The notes under the pieces are model-generated. The model searched no databases. It was not told the origin of the DNA and worked only from the letters and a program-made list of their open reading frames with translations. Below, in pieces: positions 1 through 4,809 of a stretch of 6,838 nt of DNA (its first letter is position 1; each line of letters starts with the position of its first letter). The stretch spans positions 1 through 6,838 of the forward strand of contig CAZHRW010000025.1 of NCBI GenBank assembly GCA_964535025.1. The letters are read 5' to 3'. A program made the translations under genes and the position numbers. The DNA comes from JAAYZK01 sp964535025 (GTDB taxonomy: Bacteria; Planctomycetota; Phycisphaerae; SM23-33; FEN-1343).

Positions 1-112
1 CAGGGGCGCCCCCCCCCGCGCGGCCGCGGCGGACCACCCGCCCGGCCGCCGGCCGCCCTGCGCCAGCGGCGTCGGCGGCGGCACGGCCGCCCGGCGCGCC
101 GTGACGCAGCGT
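1..112. other. GC-rich stretch downstream of the GH43 gene, with a hairpin
   Basis: Almost pure G+C, with a run of nine C at 9-17. No coding region can be supported here. At 77-91 the sequence GGCGGC-acg-GCCGCC forms a perfect 6-bp hairpin with a 3-base loop, about 20 bases past the stop of the minus-strand GH43 gene. It has no T-tract on that strand, so it is at most a weak or Rho-assisted 3' end structure. In DNA this GC-rich, such a hairpin may be chance. Confidence 0.3.
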
Positions 113-1087
113 TCACCGCCCCACGGCCGGCACACCCGCCGTGGTGAGGCGGATCGGCTCGATATCGCCGTTGGGGCGATAGCGGACGGTGGCGATCGCG
201 GTATCGCGGAAGAAGGGATTGCGGCTGCGGCTCATGTCGTTGCAGATGAAGTACCACCGGCCGTGCCATTCGAAAAACGAGCCGTGCCGGTCGAAGGTGA
301 TCACCCGCTCGTCGTAGAGCGACTTGGGCGCATCGGGCGCCTCGAAGCGCCGCCAGGCCTCCCAGGGACAGCCGGCGTCGCGGTAGCGCAGCGGCGGGTC
401 GACGTTCGCTTCGGCCAGGATCGACCCGCGGCACGCGTAGGGTCCGTAGACGGTCGCGGCGACGCCGTAGTAGCAGCCCCACGAGAGGTAGTACAGGCCG
501 CCGCGCTTGTGGAGGTAGGCCTTGTCGTCGGTCTTGCCGCGACCGTAGGGGCCCTCGGGGTTGTCAACGGTGAGCTTTCGCGGCGGCTCGGCCAGGGAGA
601 TCATGTCGTCGGCGAGACGGGCGAGGTAGAAGTCCCAGACGCCGAAGATGATGTAGGCGGTCCCGTCGTCGTCGATGAGGATCCCGGGGTCGTAGGCCTT
701 CACGGGGACGGTTCCCCGCGGGATCATCGGCCGTCCGAGCACATCGCGCCACGGCCCGGCGGGCGTGTCGCCGACGACGACGCCGATCTGGTCGCCCTCG
801 GAGAGGTACCAGTAGTAGCGCCCGTCCCGCTCGGCCGCGTCGGTCGCCCAGCAGCCGGTGAAGCCCGCCCCGACGTGGATGTCGGCCGGGCGGAGCGTGC
901 AGGCGTGGTGCCACGCGGCCAGGTCCGCCGACGACCAGACCCACCAGTCGTCCATGATGAACCGGTCGTTGTCCGCCGACCGATCGTGCGTCGCATACAT
1001 GTAGGCCCGGTCGCCGAAGATCCGCACGTGCGGATCCGTCACGCCCCGACCGGGGATGAGGGGGTTGCCTGTCCATTCAGCCGTCAT
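113..1087 (-). CDS. Glycoside hydrolase family 43-type protein, intracellular
   Basis: A 324-residue protein that reads as a complete single five-bladed beta-propeller domain of the GH43 type (known members: arabinofuranosidases, beta-xylosidases, galactosidases). Seen: VTDPHVRIFGDRAYMYATHD with D18 as the probable general base; YDPGILIDDDGTAYIIFG with D133 as the probable pKa-modulating Asp; KAYLHKRGGLYYLSWG (189-204), which is the blade that normally carries the catalytic Glu; and HGSFFEWHGRWYF (268-280), where H268 matches the conserved His of the propeller core. At the place of the usual acid Glu the sequence has D187-D188-K189. No signal peptide or membrane segment is present, so the enzyme should be cytoplasmic and act on imported oligosaccharides. 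The start is supported by a strong Shine-Dalgarno 11 bases upstream. The exact substrate cannot be told. It is transcribed in the same direction as the GH130 gene but separated from it by 1.3 kb, so not obviously in one operon. Confidence 0.85.
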   Translation of the reverse strand: MTAEWTGNPLIPGRGVTDPHVRIFGDRAYMYATHDRSADNDRFIMDDWWVWSSADLAAWHHACTLRPADIHVGAGFTGCWATDAAERDGRYYWYLSEGDQIGVVVGDTPAGPWRDVLGRPMIPRGTVPVKAYDPGILIDDDGTAYIIFGVWDFYLARLADDMISLAEPPRKLTVDNPEGPYGRGKTDDKAYLHKRGGLYYLSWGCYYGVAATVYGPYACRGSILAEANVDPPLRYRDAGCPWEAWRRFEAPDAPKSLYDERVITFDRHGSFFEWHGRWYFICNDMSRSRNPFFRDTAIATVRYRPNGDIEPIRLTTAGVPAVGR

Positions 1088-1098
1088 CGCAACAATCG

Positions 1099-1105
1099 CC
1101 TCCTT
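1099..1105 (-). promoter_or_regulatory. Shine-Dalgarno of the GH43 gene
   Basis: On the minus strand AAGGAGG lies 11 bases before the ATG at 1085-1087. It is the full anti-16S complement and fixes this start over any internal Met. The other starts in the window have weaker or no such site. Confidence 0.75.
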
Positions 1106-1117
1106 CCCAGGGCGGGC

Positions 1118-1123
1118 ATTCTA
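1118..1123 (-). promoter_or_regulatory. Candidate -10 box for the GH43 gene
   Basis: TAGAAT on the minus strand, 5/6 to the sigma-70 -10 consensus, in otherwise GC-rich DNA. A start of transcription near 1111 would give a leader of about 24 bases that includes the Shine-Dalgarno. The -35 at 17 bp spacing (TGGCCG, 1141-1146) is poor, so this is only moderately supported. Confidence 0.4.
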
Positions 1124-1428
1124 CCAGACGGCGCAAGGGCCGGCCATCGTGGGCGGACCGCGCTTGACAGGGGCGCCGGCACGCGGACCGGACGGGTCGG
1201 GTTCACAGCCCGGCCCGCAGGCCCGCCCCGCGCCGCCGGTCACGCCGCCGCGGCGACCACACACGCCCCGCCGCACCGGTCGCCCTGGCGGTATTCGGTG
1301 ACACCATCAATCCCGATCGTGCCCGATCTCGCCCAGTGTTCCCCCTCCGCGGTTCGCCCGAGCGGCGCCGCCAGGGCCTCGACCCGATACGGCCGACACC
1401 GGGGACGGCCGTCGCCATCCCGTCCATG

Positions 1429-1482
1429 GTCCATCCCGTCCATCGCGTCCATCCTGTCCATCGTGTCCATCCTGTCCACGCC
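1429..1482. repeat. 9-bp tandem array, six units
   Basis: Six consecutive 9-bp units built on GTCCATC plus two variable bases: endings CC, GC, CT, GT, CT, and a last unit GTCCACGCC. A shortened unit GTCCATG (1422-1428) precedes it. Because 9 is a multiple of three, both strands read as 3-residue peptide repeats: VHP/VHR on plus and MD-R/T/A/G on minus. From memory such GTCCAT/ATGGAC arrays recur between genes in planctomycete genomes; I could not check this. Confidence 0.85.
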
Positions 1483-1679
1483 GTCTCTTCCGGCCCCGTT
1501 TCCATGGTCCCGCCTCGCCTCCGACGGCCCCGGCGCCCGCCGGTCGGCCGCGCGCCCACCCCGGCCGTCCCGGCCCGCGGCCGCCCCATCGCCCCCCGGT
1601 CACCGACGGATCACCGACGCCCGCCCGCCCCGCGCCGGCCCGGCCGCACCGGGCAGGGTCCTCGCTATAACAGCACGAT

Positions 1680-1805
1680 CTGCGCCCTTTTGAATAAAAT
1701 GACGCCGTCAATGAATAATCTGCGTCCTTTACCTCAAACAATGGTCCTTCGCCTCAATAAACTGAAGCCTTGGATTAACAATCTGACAGTTTCGCTCAAC
1801 AATCT
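1680..1805. repeat. 21-bp tandem array, six degenerate units
   Basis: Six head-to-tail units of 21 bp starting at 1680, 1701, 1722, 1743, 1764 and 1785. Positions 14-21 of the unit are the best conserved, as AAYAAWCT; position 12 is usually T, and CC is frequent around positions 5-6. Units 2 and 5 agree at 15/21 positions and units 5 and 6 at 14/21; unit 3 is the most diverged. Read on the plus strand in the frame starting at 1681, each unit gives seven residues ending in a Leu/Met-Asn-Asn/Lys-Leu pattern. No protein start supports translation, so I treat it as noncoding DNA. The array sits in the AT-richer part of the gap, just after the composition change. Confidence 0.8.
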
Positions 1806-1851
1806 CACACACCGCCGCGAACACCCAACTTTGGGTTTTCGCGCCCATTGG

Positions 1852-1914
1852 GGCATGGTGAACGGGGCAGGCTGCGCAAGCCGCACAGACTGGGTATTCT
1901 GGGTAGGATGCAAG
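1852..1914. repeat. Degenerate 9-bp array, seven units
   Basis: Consecutive 9-mers from 1852, with units at 1888-1896 (GACTGGGTA) and 1897-1905 (TTCTGGGTA) the clearest and units such as GGCTGCGCA and AGCCGCACA to their left more diverged. Most units share the form NNCNGNRYA. It is a different 9-bp family from the GTCCATC array, but related to the AGCTGGGTA array at 1979-2005. Confidence 0.6.
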
Positions 1915-1945
1915 GCGCGAGCATCTATATCGGGACAGAATACGC

Positions 1946-1980
1946 AAAAAACTTCCTTTTTTCCCCTTTCGCGGCGAAAG
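1946..1980. other. Two small adjacent hairpins
   Basis: AAAAAA-CTTCC-TTTTTT (1946-1962) is a perfect 6-bp A/T inverted repeat. Right after it CTTTCG-CGG-CGAAAG (1966-1980) is a perfect 6-bp stem with a 3-base loop. On neither strand is the GC stem followed by a proper T-tract, so I do not call a terminator. They sit between two 9-bp repeat arrays. Confidence 0.4.
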
Positions 1981-2005
1981 CTGAGTAAGCTGGGCAAGCT
2001 GGGTA
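1979..2005. repeat. 9-bp tandem repeat, three units
   Basis: Three contiguous units AGCTGAGTA, AGCTGGGCA and AGCTGGGTA. An isolated relative, ACTGGGTAA, lies at 2053-2061. It shares the CTGGGTA core with the array at 1852-1914, so the two are probably parts of one family split by the hairpin segment. Confidence 0.75.
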
Positions 2006-2037
2006 GTTTGATCCGGCCACCTTGGGGGTCCTTGGGC

Positions 2038-2131
2038 CGTCGAGACGTGTTAAACTGGGTAAGATACCGGATTATTCGGGTTTTATGCCTACCGATTATT
2101 CGGAGAATTCGGGTTTTATGCCGTCTCGACG
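2038..2131. repeat. Inverted-repeat-bounded segment of about 94 bp
   Basis: CGTCGAGACG (2038-2047) is the perfect inverse of CGTCTCGACG (2122-2131). With one bulged base the match extends outward through TGGGC on the left and GCCCA on the right. Inside lies a direct repeat. No target-site duplication is evident and it is too small to code, so it could be a miniature element or a cruciform-forming noncoding structure. Confidence 0.5.
2066..2122. repeat. Paired direct repeat with 33-bp offset
   Basis: ATTCGGGTTTTATGCC occurs exactly at 2074-2089 and at 2107-2122, 33 bp apart. A second motif, ACCGATTATTCGG (2091-2103), nearly repeats 2066-2079 with one extra G. Both lie within the inverted repeat of 2038-2131. 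Confidence 0.8.
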
Positions 2132-2214
2132 CCCAGAATCCGCGAGAGTTTTTCCCTTATACTGTCCCTACTTGCGCAATTTAAAGGCACACCCATAGTT
2201 AAGCACAACTTCGC

Positions 2215-2236
2215 CCAGGAGCAAACGTTTTCCTGG
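2215..2236. other. Hairpin with palindromic AAACGTTT in the loop
   Basis: CCAGGA (2215-2220) pairs with TCCTGG (2231-2236), enclosing ten bases that contain the perfect palindrome AAACGTTT (2223-2230). There is no adjacent T-tract. It lies about 150 bases beyond the end of the GH130 gene, too far to be its obvious terminator. Confidence 0.3.
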
Positions 2237-2308
2237 AAGGTCGGCGCCGAAGCCGCCCCGGTCGTCCGCGCGCCGCCCCTTCGTCGGCGCCGCGGCGCTC
2301 GCCCCGGC

Positions 2309-2378
2309 GTTTCGCGCTTGGCCGTTTTGCCGTTCGGGCTTTGTTTCGTCTTTCGTGTTTCGTATCTCGGATTTTCCG
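2309..2378. repeat. 7-bp GTTTCGT array within a degenerate tract
   Basis: Three exact-length tandem units GTTTCGT, CTTTCGT and GTTTCGT occupy 2343-2363. More diverged relatives (GTTTCGC at 2309, GTTTTGC at 2324, then GTTCGGG) lie to the left. The tract begins about 12 bases past the GH130 stop, so it would be in the 3' end of that transcript as ACGAAAC/ACGAAAG units. I recall similar ACGAAAC or TCCGAAA strings between genes of planctomycetes, but cannot verify it. Confidence 0.65.
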
Positions 2379-2389
2379 CCGGAGACGGC

Positions 2390-3859
2390 CTACGGTCCTG
2401 CTTCCAGCAGCCGCTTGAGGAGGGTGCGGACGACGAGGGTGACGAAGGACACGCGGGAGTCGGCCATGGCGTAGGGGACGGTGAGGTGGCCGCGGTGGAC
2501 CATGCAGCCGCAGGTGTAAACCACGTTGGGCACGTAACCTGCGCGTTCGCGGGGGGTGGGGACCAGAAACGGCCGCCGCAGACGGCCGATCAGGCGGGTG
2601 GGGTCGTGCAGGTCCAGGAGGATCGCCCCCAGGCAGTAGCGGCGCATCGGCCCCACGCCGTGCGTGATGACCAGCCAGCCGGCGTCGGTCTGCAGGGGCG
2701 AGCCGCAATTGCCCAGTTGGACCAGCTCCCACGGCTCGCGGGGCGCCTGGAGTTTGGTGGCGGTGTTCCACACGTAAGGGTTATGCGACGTAAGGACATA
2801 GTTGTTCTCGCCGTCGTGGCGGCTGAGCATGACGTACAGGCCGTCCACCTTGCGGGGGAACAGGGCCATGCCCTTGTTCCTGGAGTAGCGGCCCCACAGC
2901 GTGGCGATGTGGAAGGTGTGAAAGTCGTCGGTCTCCAGGAGCATCGGGTAGATCCGCTGGCCGTCGTAGGCGGTATAAGTACCGTAGTAGCGGACGGTTC
3001 CGTCGTCTTCGGTGAAGCGGACCAGCCGTGTGTCCTCCATGCCGTTGCCCTCGTAGCGGGTGGCGGGGAACAGGACGATCTCCTCGGGGTGGCAGTCGCG
3101 GGGGTAGTCCAGCTCGTAGTTCGCTAAGGCCATCCACATCAACTGGTTAGACAGCCGCCGGACGCCGGCCGTCAGCCGGGGGCTCCCCGCGGCCCGGTTG
3201 ATGGCGGCCTTCAGTTGGGTGCGCGTGAACGTCTCGCCGAGGTGCTCGGTGACGACGGCGGCATCCTCGCTGAACAGGTGGCGGTCCCGCAGGCGTCGGA
3301 TGAAGACGGCCTTGCTGAGGTCGCGGTCGCGCTCCAGGCGCGCGGCGTAGGCGTATCTCGGTGGCGGAGCGAAGGTTATGGCGCCCCGCCGGTCGAGGAT
3401 CGCACGGCGGAAGACGATCGAGGAGATGTGCCCCTCGCCGGTCGCCCGCAGGCTCATCAGCACCCGCACGCTGCCGCGATCCAGCCCCGTCTGGTCGGGG
3501 TGCGGGACGATCGAGGGGTTGAACAGGGCGGCGGCCTCGATGGAGTACTCCATGGTAAAGTACGCACCGACAAGGAGTTTCTGTTCGGTGGCCAGGTCGC
3601 CCACCTTCCGCAGGTTGCGTGCGGCGATGGCGTAGTGGCGGGCGAATGCCTCGTCGAGGTCGCGGTGGCGGCCGGCGTAGTTCCTGCGGATCTCCCGCAG
3701 CAGCTCGCGGGCGCGGGCGGGGTCTATCTTGTTGACACGAAAGAAGACATCGCGAATCCGCCGCTGCGAGCCCAGGTCGAGATACCGCGGGATCACCCGC
3801 TTGTCGTCGCTGACCAGCCGGTCCGGCAGCCGCGTCAGGCGTATCGTATCCCGTTTCAT
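2390..3859 (-). CDS. GH130-family glycoside phosphorylase-like protein
   Basis: A 489-residue protein counted from the ATG at 3857-3859. GH130 enzymes cleave beta-mannosidic bonds, mostly by phosphorolysis that releases mannose 1-phosphate, in the cytoplasm. Seen: SLRATGEGHISSIVFR (136-151); GNGMEDTR (271-278), whose D276 fits the single catalytic Asp; NKGMALFPRKVDGLYVMLSRHDG (328-350), with K329 and R347 at positions where the family holds phosphate; THG with H400; and YVPNVVYTCGCMVHRGHLTVPYAMAD (442-467), the usual closing blade. Residues 1-110 add an Arg-rich, mostly helical region not found in the 300-350-residue members, ending in LLVGAYFTMEYSIEAAALFNPS. The frame stays open 62 codons further upstream, but those are low-complexity Arg/Ala/Pro and lie beyond the promoter. 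No signal peptide. Substrate unknown; a pure hydrolase is possible, though the retained basic residues favour a phosphorylase. Confidence 0.85.
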   Translation of the reverse strand: MKRDTIRLTRLPDRLVSDDKRVIPRYLDLGSQRRIRDVFFRVNKIDPARARELLREIRRNYAGRHRDLDEAFARHYAIAARNLRKVGDLATEQKLLVGAYFTMEYSIEAAALFNPSIVPHPDQTGLDRGSVRVLMSLRATGEGHISSIVFRRAILDRRGAITFAPPPRYAYAARLERDRDLSKAVFIRRLRDRHLFSEDAAVVTEHLGETFTRTQLKAAINRAAGSPRLTAGVRRLSNQLMWMALANYELDYPRDCHPEEIVLFPATRYEGNGMEDTRLVRFTEDDGTVRYYGTYTAYDGQRIYPMLLETDDFHTFHIATLWGRYSRNKGMALFPRKVDGLYVMLSRHDGENNYVLTSHNPYVWNTATKLQAPREPWELVQLGNCGSPLQTDAGWLVITHGVGPMRRYCLGAILLDLHDPTRLIGRLRRPFLVPTPRERAGYVPNVVYTCGCMVHRGHLTVPYAMADSRVSFVTLVVRTLLKRLLEAGP

Positions 3860-3865
3860 GTCCCA

Positions 3866-3871
3866 ATTATA
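3866..3871 (-). promoter_or_regulatory. Perfect -10 box six bases before the GH130 start codon
   Basis: TATAAT on the minus strand, followed by TGGGAC and then ATG. Normal spacing would place the transcript start on or within a base or two of the ATG, giving a leaderless mRNA. No Shine-Dalgarno is visible upstream of this ATG. The -35 at 17 bp (CGGTCG, 3889-3894) is weak. Confidence 0.6.
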
Positions 3872-4017
3872 GGACCGCTCCGCCCCGCCGACCGGCCCGA
3901 GTGCGGCGGGCGCGGCGGCGGGCGGCCTCATCGGCGCTCGCGCGGCGCGGCGGCCGCAACCCCGCCGGCCAAAAGCACCTGCCGCGAGCCGCCCGGTACG
4001 GTCACCACGGCCGTGGG

Positions 4018-4046
4018 TTGACAGAACGCCCCGGGGACCGTACAAA
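4018..4046 (+). promoter_or_regulatory. Sigma-70-type promoter of rex
   Basis: A perfect -35, TTGACA (4018-4023), a 17-bp spacer, then TACAAA (4041-4046, 4/6 to the -10 consensus). Transcription would begin near 4053 and give a leader of about 63 bases before the rex ATG. The leader can form a small hairpin between GCACG (4079-4083) and CGTGC (4099-4103), just ahead of the ribosome site. Confidence 0.7.
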
Positions 4047-4105
4047 GGGCACCTGGAGTCGCCTTTTCTTACTGCCCTGCACGCCAGGAAGTTACGGCCG
4101 TGCCT

Positions 4106-4110
4106 GGAGA
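4106..4110 (+). promoter_or_regulatory. Shine-Dalgarno of rex
   Basis: GGAGA ends five bases before the ATG at 4116, a normal spacing. It directly abuts the Rex palindrome. Confidence 0.55.
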
Positions 4111-4126
4111 TGTGAATGATTTCACA
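4111..4126. promoter_or_regulatory. Rex operator overlapping the rex start codon
   Basis: TGTGAA-TGAT-TTCACA is a perfect two-fold palindrome with a 4-base centre, and the following base extends the right half to TTCACAA. This matches the known Rex site (TTGTGAA-N4-TTCACAA) at both half sites. The rex ATG (4116-4118) begins at the last base of the left half, so the operator also encodes residues Met-Ile-Ser-Gln. It lies about 60 bases after the predicted transcription start, so bound Rex would act as a roadblock to elongation rather than cover the -10. It supports autoregulation by the NADH/NAD+ ratio. Confidence 0.88.
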
Positions 4127-4739
4127 ACGTACGATCGGACGGCTCAGTCAGTATCGGCGCCGGGTCCGGGACCTGCTGGCCGAGGGGCAGCGATACGTCT
4201 TCTCGCACGAGCTGGCGGCCCTGGCGGGCGTCACGGCCGCCCAGGTGCGGCGCGACATGATGACCACGGGGTTTAGTGGTTCTACCGCAAAGGGTTACGA
4301 CGTCAAGCGGCTTGCCGACTGCCTGGCACGGTTCCTCGACGCCCCGCGAGGTCAGCCGGTGGCGCTGGTGGGCGTGGGGAACCTCGGCCGGGCGATCATG
4401 CGGTTTTTCGCCGACCGCCACCCGAACCTGCGGATCGTCGCGGCCTTCGACGTCGACCCCAGGAAGGTCGGCCGAACTTTCGGCCGCATCAAGTGTTACG
4501 ACGTCGGCCGTGCCGTGGATATCGTCGGGCGCCAGGGCATCCGCGTGGCGATCCTCGCGGTCCCGGCCCCCGCGGCCCAGGCGGTCGCCGAACGGCTTGT
4601 CGAGGCGGGCATCACGGGCATCCTCAACTTCGCCCCCGTCCCGCTTCACCTGCCGGACGAGGTGTTCGTCGAGCCGATCGACATGACCACCAGCCTGGAA
4701 AAGGTCGCCTTCTTCGCCCGCGCCGACGGGCGAAAGTAA
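4116..4739 (+). CDS. rex: Redox-sensing transcriptional repressor Rex
   Basis: A 207-residue protein of normal length for Rex, a homodimeric cytoplasmic repressor that binds DNA when NADH is low and is released by NADH. Seen: an N-terminal winged helix (about 1-78) with the recognition helix around VTAAQVRRDMM (39-49) followed by the wing GFSGSTAKGYDV (52-63); a Rossmann domain with GVGNLGRA (86-93) for the dinucleotide and FDVDPRKVG (111-119) at the end of the second strand; ILNFAPVPL (169-177); and the closing VEPIDMTTSLEKVAFF (185-200), which forms the domain-swapped C-terminal helix in known structures. The start is set by the ribosome site and by IleSerGln reading through the operator. 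It is divergent from the GH130 gene and convergent with the zinc-ribbon gene, so it is probably monocistronic. No other Rex palindrome was seen in the window, so its other targets lie elsewhere. No terminator is clear after the stop. Confidence 0.95.
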   Translation: MISQRTIGRLSQYRRRVRDLLAEGQRYVFSHELAALAGVTAAQVRRDMMTTGFSGSTAKGYDVKRLADCLARFLDAPRGQPVALVGVGNLGRAIMRFFADRHPNLRIVAAFDVDPRKVGRTFGRIKCYDVGRAVDIVGRQGIRVAILAVPAPAAQAVAERLVEAGITGILNFAPVPLHLPDEVFVEPIDMTTSLEKVAFFARADGRK

Positions 4740-4809
4740 CGCCAAGCCCCATCATAAGCAGACCTTGCGCTATTGCCACCCTCGATCGCCCCCCACCCGC
4801 CGGGCGGAT

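Larger units (their letters stand above)
1124..2389. other. Long intergenic region made largely of degenerate repeats
   Basis: About 1.27 kb without a gene I can support. Its left half (to about 1660) is extremely GC-rich; the 60 bases from 1501 are 51/60 G+C. Its right half is much poorer; the 120 bases from 1681 are 50/120 G+C. The open frames that cross it on both strands translate to repeat-derived peptides (for example VHPVHR on plus, MDRMDT on minus), lack good ribosome sites and have uneven composition. The separate repeat arrays are listed on their own. Confidence 0.7.

Noticed and set aside
1164..1169. TTGACA on the plus strand
   Set aside because: No -10-like sequence at 16-18 bp downstream and no plus-strand gene follows.
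1240..1479. 79-codon minus-strand frame starting Met-Asp-Arg-Met-Asp
   Set aside because: Its start lies in the 9-bp array, no clear Shine-Dalgarno, no recognisable domain; the less repetitive second half could be chance in GC-rich DNA.
101..1693. 530-codon plus-strand open frame opposite the GH43 gene
   Set aside because: It is antisense to a recognisable enzyme, Arg/Pro/Ala-rich, and has no domain signal; a typical shadow in high-GC DNA.
1680..1805. CRISPR array reading of the 21-bp repeats
   Set aside because: Units abut with no unique spacers, are too diverged and there are no cas genes.
2158..2163. TATACT on the plus strand
   Set aside because: No matching -35 and no gene downstream on that strand.
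1336..2184. 282-codon plus-strand open frame across the repeat region
   Set aside because: No ribosome site at its ATG, strong shift in composition along its length, and content explained by the 9-, 21- and 33-bp repeats. Kept only as an alternative in the findings.
2917..2922. A second TGTGAA half site inside the GH130 gene
   Set aside because: The inverted partner TTCACA is missing at the required spacing, so it is not a Rex operator.
3860..4045. Upstream 62-codon extension of the GH130 frame
   Set aside because: Low-complexity Arg/Ala/Gly/Pro sequence that would lie upstream of and across the TATAAT box; the ATG at 3857-3859 fits better.
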